DNA from: Gemmatimonadales bacterium
GTDB taxonomy: Bacteria; Gemmatimonadota; Gemmatimonadetes; Gemmatimonadales; GWC2-71-9
Length of the DNA: 63,422 nucleotides
Assembly (NCBI GenBank): GCA_025927545.1
Contig: JAICLE010000008.1
Span: 1 to 63,422 of the forward strand
Direction of reading: 5' to 3'
Part shown: one piece after another, positions 32,467 through 40,340 of the stretch
Position numbering within the stretch: position 1 is the first letter of the stretch
Layout: each line of letters begins with the position of its first letter
Notes under the pieces: model-generated
Told to the model about the DNA's origin: nothing
The model's database searches: none
The model's input: only the letters and a program-made list of their open reading frames with translations
Position numbers and translations under genes: made by a program

Positions 32467-32937
32467 TCAGGCGCCCACCACAATGGGCACGTCTTCCTCG
32501 AGCCAATCCCCGGGCCTCGCCAGTACGTCCGCCACTCGGACGGGGCGCGGCGGCAGCACGGTGGGTGCCGGCGTCTCCGCGGCACTGTAGCGGAGCAGGA
32601 AGAGCGTCTCGCCCGCGTTCCGCGCGTGCTCCGCGACGAAGGCAGCGAGCGCCCTGGGCCAGCCACCGGGCGGGGTGGCAATGCCCGCTCCGAGCCGGTG
32701 CCGCTCGATGGCCGCGATCAGCGAGCCGCGGGTGCGTCCGGCGCGCCGGTAACGCTCCCGGAGGTGCCGCTCGTCTTCGCGCGGGTCGGCGAGGCGGGGG
32801 CGGACGAGGTCGCACGAGCAGGCGCCGACGAGAAGGCGGATGACGGTCTGGGCGGCGGGGTGCAGGGCCAGAAGCGCCAGCCGGTCGGCGTTGTCGGCCG
32901 GCTGCGCGGCCAGGCCCGCGGGCAGCATCGACCGCAC
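32467..32937 (-). CDS. Conserved-looking soluble protein of unknown function
   Basis: A protein of at least 156 residues, read from GTG 32937. The frame is open and protein-like 15 codons further upstream (LCYVLFAASPLTLSEVRSML), back to a CTG at 32982 that lies four bases after the groES-like stop. A non-standard CTG start giving MCYVLFAA is therefore possible. Recognisable stretches are ALLALHPAAQTVIRLLVGACSCDLV with a C-x-C pair, REDERHLRERYRRAG and ALAAFVAEHARNAGETLFLLRY. No family is recognised. It is the third gene of the greA / groES-like transcript. Its end lies 14 bases from the word-repeat element. Confidence 0.6.
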   Translation of the reverse strand: MRSMLPAGLAAQPADNADRLALLALHPAAQTVIRLLVGACSCDLVRPRLADPREDERHLRERYRRAGRTRGSLIAAIERHRLGAGIATPPGGWPRALAAFVAEHARNAGETLFLLRYSAAETPAPTVLPPRPVRVADVLARPGDWLEEDVPIVVGA

Positions 32938-32985
32938 CTCACTCAGCGTGAGGGGGCTGGCAGCGAAGAGGACGTAGCACAGAGG

Positions 32986-33357
32986 TCAGATCGGGAGGTC
33001 GTCGCGGATCAGCACGAGGATCGCGGCCTGGGGCACCACGAGGTACTTCTGCTCCTCGAACGAGATCTCGACGGCGGCCTTGCGGAAGAAGATGGCGTGG
33101 TCGCCGACCCGCGCCTGCATGCCGCGGCCACGGCCCTCCCGCGCGTCCACCTTCCACGGCTCCTCGTCGAGCGAGCCGAGGTCGGCGATCGGGGTGCCGG
33201 GCCCGGTGGCGGCGATGAGGCCGGTCTGGACCTGTTGGGCGTCCAGGGCGGTGGCCGGCAGGTAGAGACCCACCCGGGTCCGGTCCTCCCCGTCCTCGGG
33301 GATGATGAGGACCCGGTCACCGACGACGAGGAGCTGCTTCCCGGGCTGGTCCGTCAC
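32986..33357 (-). CDS. GroES-like (Cpn10 fold) protein
   Basis: A 123-residue protein with the Cpn10 pattern: LLVVGDRVLIIPEDGEDRTRVGLYLPATA at the start, a TGLIAATGPG turn and the final strand VGDHAIFFRKAAVEISFEEQKYLVVPQAAILVLIRDD. It is longer than standard GroES (about 95 residues) because of an insert around GTPIADLGSLDEEPWKVDAREG. No groEL gene is in the window, so it may be a paralogue with a private role rather than the housekeeping co-chaperonin. Its ATG overlaps the greA-like stop (ATGA), so translation is coupled. Confidence 0.8.
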   Translation of the reverse strand: MTDQPGKQLLVVGDRVLIIPEDGEDRTRVGLYLPATALDAQQVQTGLIAATGPGTPIADLGSLDEEPWKVDAREGRGRGMQARVGDHAIFFRKAAVEISFEEQKYLVVPQAAILVLIRDDLPI

Positions 33358-33845
33358 CGATCCCCTCTGACTTCCTCCGCCGTCTGATGCACCGTGACCA
33401 GCTCCACGATGCGCAGCCGCCTGGTGGTGGCCGGCAGGCGAAGGCCGATCTCGTCGCCCACGCGGCCGTTGGTCAGGGCACGGCCGAGGGGGGAGGCGAG
33501 CGAGATGTGGCCGGCGTCGATGTCCATCATCTCGGCCAGCACTACCACGTAGGTGTCGGTCTCGTTGGTCTCCAGGTCGAGCACCGTGACTCGCGAGCCC
33601 AGCCCGACCCGGTCGGTGGGCGCTTCGGTCGTGGCGAGCTGGCCCAACTGGTTGAGCCGCTGGTGGAGCTGGCCCAGGCGGGCCTGGACGAACTGCTGCC
33701 GCTCGAGCGCGGCCTTGTACTCGGAATTCTCTCGCAGGTCGCCCAACTCGACCGCCTGGGCGATGGACTGGGGCAGGAGCACGTTCAGCTCGTGGCTGAG
33801 CTGGTCGATCTCGCGGCTCAGCTTTTCCCGCATCTCACGGATCAT
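33354..33845 (-). CDS. greA: GreA/GreB-family transcription elongation factor
   Basis: A 163-residue Gre factor. The N-terminal coiled coil (MREKLSREIDQLSHELNVLL ... ARLGQLHQRLNQLGQL) carries the acidic tip LGDLRENSEY with the Asp and Glu that place Mg2+ in the RNA polymerase active site to cleave backtracked RNA. The C-terminal FKBP-like domain includes VGLGSRVTVLDLETNETDTYVVV and SPLGRALTNGRVGDEIGL. It is the first gene of a minus operon with the groES-like and unknown genes. The 239 bases upstream are shared with the divergent cox promoter. It could be a second Gre paralogue. Confidence 0.93.
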   Translation of the reverse strand: MIREMREKLSREIDQLSHELNVLLPQSIAQAVELGDLRENSEYKAALERQQFVQARLGQLHQRLNQLGQLATTEAPTDRVGLGSRVTVLDLETNETDTYVVVLAEMMDIDAGHISLASPLGRALTNGRVGDEIGLRLPATTRRLRIVELVTVHQTAEEVRGDR

Positions 33846-33994
33846 GGTGGGACCAGGGAACAGAGAAAAGTCGGCCCCGAGCGGAGCCGCTCAGGGCGAT
33901 CGTGGTGAAAGCTTTCAGAAGATACCACCCCGGGCGCACGGGGGGAATGCGCGCCGGAAGGGAGCTTTAAGAATGCGGGCAGCAAGGACTTTCC

Positions 33995-34023
33995 TTGACC
34001 TTGCGACTTGAATCCCGTAAACT
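33995..34023 (+). promoter_or_regulatory. Sigma70-like promoter of the cytochrome oxidase operon
   Basis: TTGACC (33995-34000) and TAAACT (34018-34023) are separated by exactly 17 bases. The likely transcription start is near 34030, about 55 bases upstream of the coxB ATG. This is the clearest promoter in the window. Confidence 0.7.
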
Positions 34024-34084
34024 GCGGCGGCCCGCTGCCCGCGTGGGTGTGAGCGTCGATTCTCACCAACAGGATGGCCGTGTA

Positions 34085-35203
34085 ATGCCCCTTACCCCTG
34101 CCTCTCGGCACCTTCGCCGGTGGGCGTGCGTTCTGCCCCTGCTTGTCCTCGTCGCGGGCGCCTGCAGCCCGGGGCATTATCCGCAGACGACCCTCCGGCC
34201 GCTGTCGGACTTCGCGAGGATCGGCGACGACATCCAGAACAATACGCTCTACTGGGCAACCGGCGTCTTCGTGCTGGTCGAGGGGGCGCTGCTCTACGCC
34301 ATCTTCCGCTTCCGCGGCCGGCCGGACGATCCCGAGCCGAGCCAGGTGCACGGCAACACGGTCATCGAGATCATCTGGACCGTCATTCCGGCGCTGATCC
34401 TGGCCGCCATCGCGGTGCCGACGGTACGGGGAATCTTCCAGACGAACGCCATCCCCACCGGCGATGTCCTGCGGGTCGACGTGGTGGGCCACCAATGGTG
34501 GTGGGAGTTTCGCTACCCGACGCTCAACCTGACGACAGCCAACGAGTTGCACATACCGGTCGGGCAGACGGTGTCGCTCCACCTGGGCTCGGCGGACGTG
34601 ATCCACAGCTTCTGGCCGCCGAGGTTCGCCGGCAAGCGGGACGTCTTCCCCAACCGGGAGACGCGGCTCTGGTTCAAGGCGGAGCGGGCGGGCGAGTACC
34701 CGGGCCAGTGCGCCGAGTTCTGCGGGATCCAGCATGCGCGCATGGCCTTCCGGGTGCGGGCGCAGTCACCCGCGGAGTTCCAGACCTGGGTGGCGCACAT
34801 GCAGACGCTGGGCACGAAGCCGGCGGCGGCGGCCCCGGCCAGGGACTCGGTGCACACGGCAAGCGCCGGCGCCACGGTGCGGAGCGACCCGCAGGCCGCG
34901 CCTCCGGCCGGGCCCACGGATCCGGCCTACGCGGCGGGCGAGAAGCTGTTCGCGGCGAAGGGCTGCGTGGGCTGCCACTCGCTCACCGCGGTGAATGCCC
35001 CCAAGGGACTGGTCGGGCCGAACCTGGCCAACGTCGGGGCGCGCACGTACATCGCCGCGGGCACGCTCAAGAACACGGACGAGAACCTGGCCCACTGGAT
35101 CCGCGACCCGCAGGGCATCAAGAAGGGCGTGCTGATGCCGAATCTGGGCGTCACCGCCGACGAGGCCCGGTCGCTCGTCGCCTTCCTCCGCGCACATCAA
35201 TAA
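34085..35203 (+). CDS. coxB: Cytochrome c oxidase subunit II with fused cytochrome c (caa3 type)
   Basis: A 372-residue lipoprotein-like subunit (lipobox VAGAC). Two membrane helices (about 50-75 and 95-120) precede the cupredoxin domain with VVGHQWWWEFRYP and the CuA ligands in GQCAEFCGIQHARM (about 215-228). A linker rich in Ala, Pro and Thr leads to a C-terminal cytochrome c domain with CVGCH (about 297-301) and the distal Met in GVLMPNLGV. This is the electron-entry subunit of a caa3-type oxidase in the inner membrane. ATG 34085 is in frame with the strong upstream promoter. It is followed by coxA after eight bases. Confidence 0.96.
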   Translation: MPLTPASRHLRRWACVLPLLVLVAGACSPGHYPQTTLRPLSDFARIGDDIQNNTLYWATGVFVLVEGALLYAIFRFRGRPDDPEPSQVHGNTVIEIIWTVIPALILAAIAVPTVRGIFQTNAIPTGDVLRVDVVGHQWWWEFRYPTLNLTTANELHIPVGQTVSLHLGSADVIHSFWPPRFAGKRDVFPNRETRLWFKAERAGEYPGQCAEFCGIQHARMAFRVRAQSPAEFQTWVAHMQTLGTKPAAAAPARDSVHTASAGATVRSDPQAAPPAGPTDPAYAAGEKLFAAKGCVGCHSLTAVNAPKGLVGPNLANVGARTYIAAGTLKNTDENLAHWIRDPQGIKKGVLMPNLGVTADEARSLVAFLRAHQ

Positions 35204-35211
35204 GGGCTCGT

Positions 35212-37050
35212 ATGGCAACCACCGCACTCGACCAGCAACGGGCCCACGCGGCCGCGGGTCACGAACCGACCGGGCTCTGGAGCTGGATCACCACGGTCGA
35301 CCACAAGCGGATCGGCATCCTCTACGGCGCCACCGCCTTCACCTTCTTCCTCATGGGCGGCATCGAGGCCCTGCTGCTGCGCATCCAGCTCGGAACGCCG
35401 AACAACACGTTTCTGTCGCCGGAGACGTACAACGAGCTGTTCACGATGCACGGCACCACCATGATCTTCCTCGCGATCATGCCGCTCAGCGCCGCGTTCT
35501 TCAATTTCATCATCCCGCTCCAGATCGGCGCGCGGGACGTGGCGTTCCCGCGGCTGAACGCGTTCAGCTACTGGGTCTTTCTGCTGGGCGGCCTGTTCCT
35601 GAACGCGAGTTGGCTCTTCGGGGCAGCGCCGGACACCGGCTGGTTCGGCTACGCCAACCTCACGTCGAAGCAGTACTCGCCGGGGCTGCACGTGGACTTC
35701 TGGATGCTGGGCCTCCAGACCCTCGGCGTGGCCTCGCTGGCGGCGGCGGTCAACTTCTTCACGACCGTGCTGAACATGCGCGCGCCCGGCATGAAGCTCA
35801 TGCGGATGCCGATCTTCACCTGGATGAGCTTCATCACCCAGGTGCTGCTGCTGCTGGCCTTCCCGGTGATCACGGTGGCCCTGATTCTGCTCATGTTCGA
35901 CCGGTTCTTCGGCACCAACTTCTACGTGCCCACGGCCGGGGGCGACCCGCTGCTGTGGCAGCATCTGTTCTGGATCTTCGGGCATCCCGAGGTCTACATC
36001 CTGATCCTGCCGGCGTTCGGCATCGTGTCCGAGGTCCTGCCGGTCTTTGCCCGGAAGCCGCTGTTCGGCTATGCGGCCATGGTGTTCTCCGGGATCTTCA
36101 TCGCCTTCCTCGCGTTCGGCGTGTGGGCGCACCACATGTTCGCCACCGGCATGGGCCCGATCGCCGACACCTATTTCTCTCTGGCCACGATGCTGATCGC
36201 CATCCCCACGGGGGTGAAGATCTTCAACTGGCTCGGAACGGTCTGGGGCGGCTCGATCCAGTACAAGACGCCGATGTACTTCGCGCTCGCCTTCGTGGCC
36301 ATGTTCATCATCGGCGGCCTCTCGGGGGTCATGCACGGCTCCCCACCGGCCGACCTGCAGCAGACCGACACCTACTTCGTCGTGGCGCACTTCCACTACG
36401 TGATGTTCGGCGGCAGCATCTTCGGACTCGCCGCGGGCGCGTACTACTGGTGGCCCAAGATGTTCGGCCGGATGCTGGACGAGCGGCTGGGCAAGCTGCA
36501 TTTCTGGCTCATGCTGATCGGGTTCAACCTGACCTTTTTCCCGATGCACATCCTGGGGCTCAACGGAATGCCGCGCCGGGTCTACACCTATCCCGAGGGC
36601 CTCGGGTTCGAGGAGCTGAACCTGCTGGAGACGATATCCGCGTTCCTCCTCGCCGCCTCGTTCGCGGTGTTCCTGTACAACATCATCAAGACCTGGCGCG
36701 GGCCGCGCAACGCGCCGGCCGATCCCTGGAACGCCGCCACCCTCGAGTGGACGATCCCGTCGCCGCCGCAGGAGTGGAACTTCGCCGAGATTCCCGTGGT
36801 GCACGGGCGGGACCCGCTGTGGGAGGCCAAGCGTGAGCACGGGGGACCGCTGCCGGAGCCGCCGAAGGTGAGCGGGGCGGGCATCCACATGCCCAATCCG
36901 TCGTACTGGCCGCTGGTGACCGCCCTCGGGCTCTCCGCGATGATGAGCGGCCTGATGCTGATCCACCACCTCGGGCCCTGGGGCATCATCGCCGGTGGCG
37001 CGATCCTGCTGTTCGGGGTGTTCAACTGGGCGTTCGAGCCCGCGGGCTGA
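35212..37050 (+). CDS. coxA: Cytochrome c oxidase subunit I
   Basis: A 612-residue, 12-helix or longer haem-copper oxidase subunit I. Key residues: the low-spin haem region MHGTTMIFL, the CuB/Tyr motif WIFGHPEVYI (His-Glu-Tyr), the CuB histidines in WAHHMF, the K-channel Lys in PTGVKIFNW, and haem ligands in VVAHFHYVMFGG. These mark a type A1 aa3/caa3 proton-pumping oxidase. The C-terminal extension with two extra hydrophobic segments (YWPLVTALGLSAMMSGLML and WGIIAGGAILLFGVFNWAF) resembles the part of subunit III seen fused in caa3 oxidases, although a separate subunit III follows. It is the core of the operon. Confidence 0.97.
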   Translation: MATTALDQQRAHAAAGHEPTGLWSWITTVDHKRIGILYGATAFTFFLMGGIEALLLRIQLGTPNNTFLSPETYNELFTMHGTTMIFLAIMPLSAAFFNFIIPLQIGARDVAFPRLNAFSYWVFLLGGLFLNASWLFGAAPDTGWFGYANLTSKQYSPGLHVDFWMLGLQTLGVASLAAAVNFFTTVLNMRAPGMKLMRMPIFTWMSFITQVLLLLAFPVITVALILLMFDRFFGTNFYVPTAGGDPLLWQHLFWIFGHPEVYILILPAFGIVSEVLPVFARKPLFGYAAMVFSGIFIAFLAFGVWAHHMFATGMGPIADTYFSLATMLIAIPTGVKIFNWLGTVWGGSIQYKTPMYFALAFVAMFIIGGLSGVMHGSPPADLQQTDTYFVVAHFHYVMFGGSIFGLAAGAYYWWPKMFGRMLDERLGKLHFWLMLIGFNLTFFPMHILGLNGMPRRVYTYPEGLGFEELNLLETISAFLLAASFAVFLYNIIKTWRGPRNAPADPWNAATLEWTIPSPPQEWNFAEIPVVHGRDPLWEAKREHGGPLPEPPKVSGAGIHMPNPSYWPLVTALGLSAMMSGLMLIHHLGPWGIIAGGAILLFGVFNWAFEPAG

Positions 37051-37061
37051 GGAGAGCGAAC

Positions 37062-37694
37062 TTGACCGACACGGCGCACGCCGGGCATCTCGAGACCGCG
37101 ACGGGGCTGGACAACCGGAAGCTGGCCATCTGGACCTTCATCGGTTCGGAGTGCCTCTTCTTCGCCTCCCTGATCTCGAACTACCTGGTCCACAAGGAGA
37201 CCTGGCTCACGGGGCCGGGCCCGTTCCCGCACGAGGCGTGGACCTCGCCTGCCGGCAAGGTGTTCGAGCCGATCATCGAGATCCCGCTGGTCACGCTGGG
37301 CACGGCGCTGCTCCTGTTCAGCTCGCTGTTTGTGGTGCTCGCGCTGGCCAACGCGCAGCGAGGGAACCGGAAGGGGCTCCTCCTCTGGCTCGGGCTCACG
37401 CTGCTGTGCGGCGTGTTCTTCGTCGGGATGCAGGTCTACGAGTTCACCCACTTCGTGCACAAGGGGCTCACGCTCAAGACCAACCTCTTCGGCGGGAGTT
37501 TCTTCGTGCTGACCGGGTTCCACGGCACCCACGTGACGATCGGCGTGATCTGGCTGTTCACGCTCTGGATCGAGGCGTTCCGCGGCAAGATCCCGCCGGC
37601 CAAATCGCTCAACCTCGAGATCGCGGCCCTCTACTGGCACTTCGTGGACGTGGTCTGGGTGGTGATCTTCCCCGTCGTTTACCTGATCAAGTAG
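37062..37694 (+). CDS. coxC: Cytochrome c oxidase subunit III
   Basis: A 210-residue subunit III. Family elements are LAIWTFIGSECLFFASLISNYLV, EIPLVTLGTALLLFSSLFVVLAL, GGSFFVLTGFHGTHVTIGVIWL and EIAALYWHFVDVVWVVIFPVVYLI, giving about five membrane helices; the two N-terminal helices of long subunit III are absent, as in other short caa3-type versions. The start is a TTG at 37062, supported by GGAGAGCG five bases upstream and by the absence of any better in-frame start. It stabilises subunit I and probably the proton-pumping path. It lies 11 bases after coxA. Confidence 0.95.
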   Translation: MTDTAHAGHLETATGLDNRKLAIWTFIGSECLFFASLISNYLVHKETWLTGPGPFPHEAWTSPAGKVFEPIIEIPLVTLGTALLLFSSLFVVLALANAQRGNRKGLLLWLGLTLLCGVFFVGMQVYEFTHFVHKGLTLKTNLFGGSFFVLTGFHGTHVTIGVIWLFTLWIEAFRGKIPPAKSLNLEIAALYWHFVDVVWVVIFPVVYLIK

Positions 37695-37706
37695 GGGGCC
37701 GAACGC

Positions 37707-38063
37707 ATGGATGCCCACGCGACTTCCGCCGAACCCGAGCGCTCCCACCCCTCCGTGGGGGTGTACGTCCGGATCGGCCTCGTGCTCTTCGTGCTCACCG
37801 CGCTCGAGGTGGGGCTCTACGAATTCACCTACGGCGGGCACGCCGGGCCCGCGGGCGCTGCAATCCAGCCGTTCTTCGTCCCCCTGCTGCTGCTGCTCTC
37901 CGCCGGCAAGTTCGCGCTGGTGGCCATGTTCTACATGCACCTGAAGCAGGACCACCGCCTCTTTACCGGGGTGTTCGTCTTCCCGCTCATCATTGCGACG
38001 GTGCTCATCCTGGGGCTGGTAGTGCTCGAAGCGTACCACTTCGCCTTCGCGCGAGCCGGGTGA
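37707..38063 (+). CDS. coxD: Cytochrome c oxidase subunit IV (bacterial type)
   Basis: A 118-residue small membrane subunit with three helices: VRIGLVLFVLTALEVGLYEF, FFVPLLLLLSAGKFALVAMFYMHL and VFVFPLIIATVLILGLVVLEAY. The MFYMHLK segment is characteristic of the prokaryotic subunit IV (COX4_pro). Its role is structural or assembly-related. Its stop TGA overlaps the ctaG-like ATG by one base (TGATG). Confidence 0.92.
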   Translation: MDAHATSAEPERSHPSVGVYVRIGLVLFVLTALEVGLYEFTYGGHAGPAGAAIQPFFVPLLLLLSAGKFALVAMFYMHLKQDHRLFTGVFVFPLIIATVLILGLVVLEAYHFAFARAG

Positions 38064-38920
38064 TGCTGCTGCTGCCGTTCGCACCGCTGCTGGACGAGCG
38101 ATCGCGACCTACGGTGCCTTTCGAGTGGGCCTGGTCCCTGCACCCCAGCGTCCTCCTGGGCACCGGAATCCTCGGTGCCCTCTATTTTTACGGGATCGGG
38201 CCGTGGCGCCGGCGGCGCGGACTTCCCCCGGTTCCCGCCCGGAAGGTGGCGTCGTTCTGCGGGGCGATGCTCGTGCTGCTGGGCTCGCTCAACGGGCCGG
38301 TGCACGATCTCAGCGACTACTATCTCTTCACCGCCCACATGGTGCAGCACCTGCTGCTCACCCTGGTCTTCCCGCCGCTGCTTCTTGCCGGGACACCCGG
38401 GTGGCTGCTCCAGCCGCTGCTCCGCCCGCCCGCTGTGCGGTGGGTGGCCCGGGTGCTGACCCAGCCGTTGATGGCTGCCGTGCTGTTCAGCACCGCCATC
38501 ATCGTGTGGCATCTGCCGCCGTTCTACGAATTGATGATGCGCGACCACGACGTCCACATCGTGACGCATCTGATGTTCATGGCCACCGCCACCCTGCTCT
38601 GGTGGCCGGTCATGAGCCCGGTGCCCGAGCTGCCACGGCTCGGCTACGGTCTGGGTATGCTGTATCTCTTTCTGGTGGGGATCCCGATGCAGATCGTAGC
38701 GGCGATGATCTCGCTGGCCGGCGGGGTGCTCTACCCTTGGTACAGCGCGGCCCCCCGCACATGGGGCCTCTCCCCACTCGACGACCAGCAGCTTGGCGGC
38801 CTGATCATGTGGGTGCCCGCGAATCTCTACATGTTCCTGGCGATCGGCGTGCTGTTCTTCGCCTGGGCGAAGGAGAGCGAGCGGGAGGACGACGGTGAGC
38901 GGCAGGGGGTGAGAGGGTGA
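38063..38920 (+). CDS. ctaG: CtaG-type cytochrome c oxidase assembly protein
   Basis: A 285-residue inner-membrane protein of the caa3-type CtaG family (CtaG_Cox11-unrelated, seven-helix type). Typical segments are HPSVLLGTGILGALYFYGIGP, SDYYLFTAHMVQHLLLTLVFPPLLLAGTPGWLL, IIVWHLPPFYELMMRDHDVHIVTHLMFMATATLLWWPVM and QQLGGLIMWVPANLYMFLAIG. The conserved His-rich helices suggest copper handling during CuA/CuB assembly. It starts one base inside the coxD stop and closes the oxidase operon. Its last codons run into the GGTGAGA word repeats, so the C-terminus (DDGERQGVRG) is shaped by the repeat element. Confidence 0.9.
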   Translation: MLLLPFAPLLDERSRPTVPFEWAWSLHPSVLLGTGILGALYFYGIGPWRRRRGLPPVPARKVASFCGAMLVLLGSLNGPVHDLSDYYLFTAHMVQHLLLTLVFPPLLLAGTPGWLLQPLLRPPAVRWVARVLTQPLMAAVLFSTAIIVWHLPPFYELMMRDHDVHIVTHLMFMATATLLWWPVMSPVPELPRLGYGLGMLYLFLVGIPMQIVAAMISLAGGVLYPWYSAAPRTWGLSPLDDQQLGGLIMWVPANLYMFLAIGVLFFAWAKESEREDDGERQGVRG

Positions 38921-39274
38921 GAGGTAAGAGGTAAGAGGTAAGAGGTGAGAGCAGGTGGGCTGCGCTTTGTGAGCCATGCGTGCGGTGGGGAGATTGGGAG
39001 GGGCTGGCCACGGCGTGTAGGATGCGACCACATGCAGGATCACAAGTCGATCGTCGCCTGGCAGGAAGCCCATGAGGGGCCCGAGCCGCTCTCCGGACCT
39101 GCCGGCCATCGAGGAAGGAGTGCTCCCGGATCCGGAAGGTCAGGCCATCCTCGCGAGATGTCGCCGAACGCAGTCGCTCTTACTCGGACTCGTCCGGGGC
39201 TACCGACCGGCCACGTCCCGCTGATCGCCCCCTCTTACCTCTTACCTCTTACCTGTTACCTCCTGCCGCTCACC
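38908..39274. repeat. Inverted heptamer-word element flanking a decayed gene
   Basis: The left arm has seven-base words in tandem: GGTGAGA, one spacer base, GGTGAGA, then GGTAAGA three times, then GGTGAGA (38908-38950). The right arm has TCTTACC three times, then TGTTACC, TCCTGCC and GCTCACC (39233-39274), the inverted form of the same words. The interior of about 280 bases contains a remnant of a four-helix-bundle gene. The outer ends reach into ctaG on the left and the DUF423 stop codon on the right. The element fills the otherwise gene-free 38921-39255. Confidence 0.8.
39032..39190 (+). pseudogene. Decayed four-helix-bundle (S23/IVP-like) gene remnant
   Basis: The frame begins MQDHKSIVAWQEAHE, which matches the start of the four-helix-bundle family related to 23S rRNA intervening-sequence proteins (usual pattern W-Q-x-A-H near residue 10-14). 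Immediately afterwards the reading becomes low-complexity, and the typical middle motif (SVPSNIAEG) and length of about 120 residues are missing. Fragments such as SLLLGLVRGY in another frame hint at frameshifted decay. It sits inside the GGTAAGA-word inverted element, so it may be its former cargo. No Shine-Dalgarno sequence is obvious. Confidence 0.5.
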
Positions 39275-39630
39275 GCCCCCACGACCAGGCAGATCCACCC
39301 CGCCAGAAACGCCACACCACCAATCGGCGTGATCGCTCCGAGCCAGCGGATCCCGGACAATGCGAGCGCGTAGAGGCTTCCGGAGAAGAGCAGGGTCCCC
39401 AGAACAAAGAGCCAGCCGGCCCAGTGGATGAGCCCGCCCGGCCAGCGGGTGCTGGCCCACGCGGCCGCGATCAGTGCCAGCGCATGATACATCTGATAGC
39501 GGACGGCCGTCTCGAAGACGGCGAGAAGGTCCGGCGGGAGCCGGGTCCGGAGGGCGTGGGCGCCGAAGGCGCCGGCTGCGACGGCGATGAAGGCGGAGGC
39601 GGCCCCCAGGCCGAAGAAGAGTCGGTCCAT
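39256..39630 (-). CDS. DUF423 family membrane protein
   Basis: A 124-residue protein with four hydrophobic helices and the DUF423 hallmarks: LGAASAFIAVAAGAFGAHALR near the start, FETAVRYQMYHALALIAAAW in the middle, and LFSGSLYALALSG followed by ITPIGGVAFLAGWICLVVGA. The function of the family is unknown; it is a small inner-membrane protein. The last codons and the TAA stop (ending GAVSGRR) lie inside the right arm of the heptamer-word element, suggesting that element insertion or growth defines its C-terminus. Confidence 0.9.
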   Translation of the reverse strand: MDRLFFGLGAASAFIAVAAGAFGAHALRTRLPPDLLAVFETAVRYQMYHALALIAAAWASTRWPGGLIHWAGWLFVLGTLLFSGSLYALALSGIRWLGAITPIGGVAFLAGWICLVVGAVSGRR

Positions 39631-39640
39631 CGCGCCTAGC

Positions 39641-40339
39641 TCACCGCGTCGCGCGAGAGCCGGCCGCGAGCTCGGCCGGCGTGGCCGCGCGGTCGGCCCA
39701 GCCCGCGAGCAGGCCGAGGGCCAGGATGAAGATGATGTCGGCCGCGGCGATGGTCGGGATGCTCGGCGGGGGCGGCCCCAGGATGGATGCGGCGTAGGTG
39801 GCGACGAGGATGAGCACGACGACGGCCAGCCGCACCGGCCGGACCGGGTGCCGGCGCGAGCGCCACGACACGTATACCACGATGCCCAGTGCCAGCACGA
39901 TCAGCTCGACGGCGACGCTGAGACCCAGATGACGCCAGAGACCGAGCCCGAGCTTGGCGGAGTCGTTGCCCGCCAGTGGAAGGTCGGGGACGTGGACCAC
40001 CAGGTCGAGCAGCCAGTGGGAGAGCACGGTGGCGCCGACCATCGCGGCGGCTTGCCAGTGGCGGGTCACGTCGCGCGTAGGCCAGGAGTAGTAGAGCGCC
40101 GCCGCCGCGAGTCCCCACGCGATCGCACCCACCAGGCTGTGGGAGATCGGATAATCGTAGAACTGAAGCGTCAGGAGCGGGTTGCTGTCGGGAAGAAAGC
40201 GCACGTGCTCCCAGCCCAGCAGCAGAAACGCGCCCCAGAGCAGGTCGAGCAGTTGCGTCGCGATGAAAAGCGTGCCGAGCGAGATCTTGGGCTCCGCCCG
40301 CTTGAGGGCGAGCGCCGCGCCGTAGTGTCCCAGGAACAT
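39641..40339 (-). CDS. YdjM-like / metal-dependent hydrolase-type membrane protein
   Basis: A 232-residue inner-membrane protein. It begins MFLGHYGAALALKR, and further polar residues within helices (ATQLLDLLWG, YPISHSLVGAIAWG, LSHWLLDLVVHVPDLPL) give the His/Asp pattern of the YdjM (membrane-bound metal-dependent hydrolase) family. About five to six membrane segments are seen. The catalytic role is predicted only from the family. It starts one base after the SDR stop, so the two are co-transcribed with the hydratase gene upstream. Confidence 0.75.
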   Translation of the reverse strand: MFLGHYGAALALKRAEPKISLGTLFIATQLLDLLWGAFLLLGWEHVRFLPDSNPLLTLQFYDYPISHSLVGAIAWGLAAAALYYSWPTRDVTRHWQAAAMVGATVLSHWLLDLVVHVPDLPLAGNDSAKLGLGLWRHLGLSVAVELIVLALGIVVYVSWRSRRHPVRPVRLAVVVLILVATYAASILGPPPPSIPTIAAADIIFILALGLLAGWADRAATPAELAAGSRATR

Positions 40340-40340
40340 G

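Noticed and set aside
35197-36969. 590-codon minus frame opposite coxA
   Set aside because: It is the antisense of a highly conserved oxidase gene and reads as charged low-complexity; no start context.
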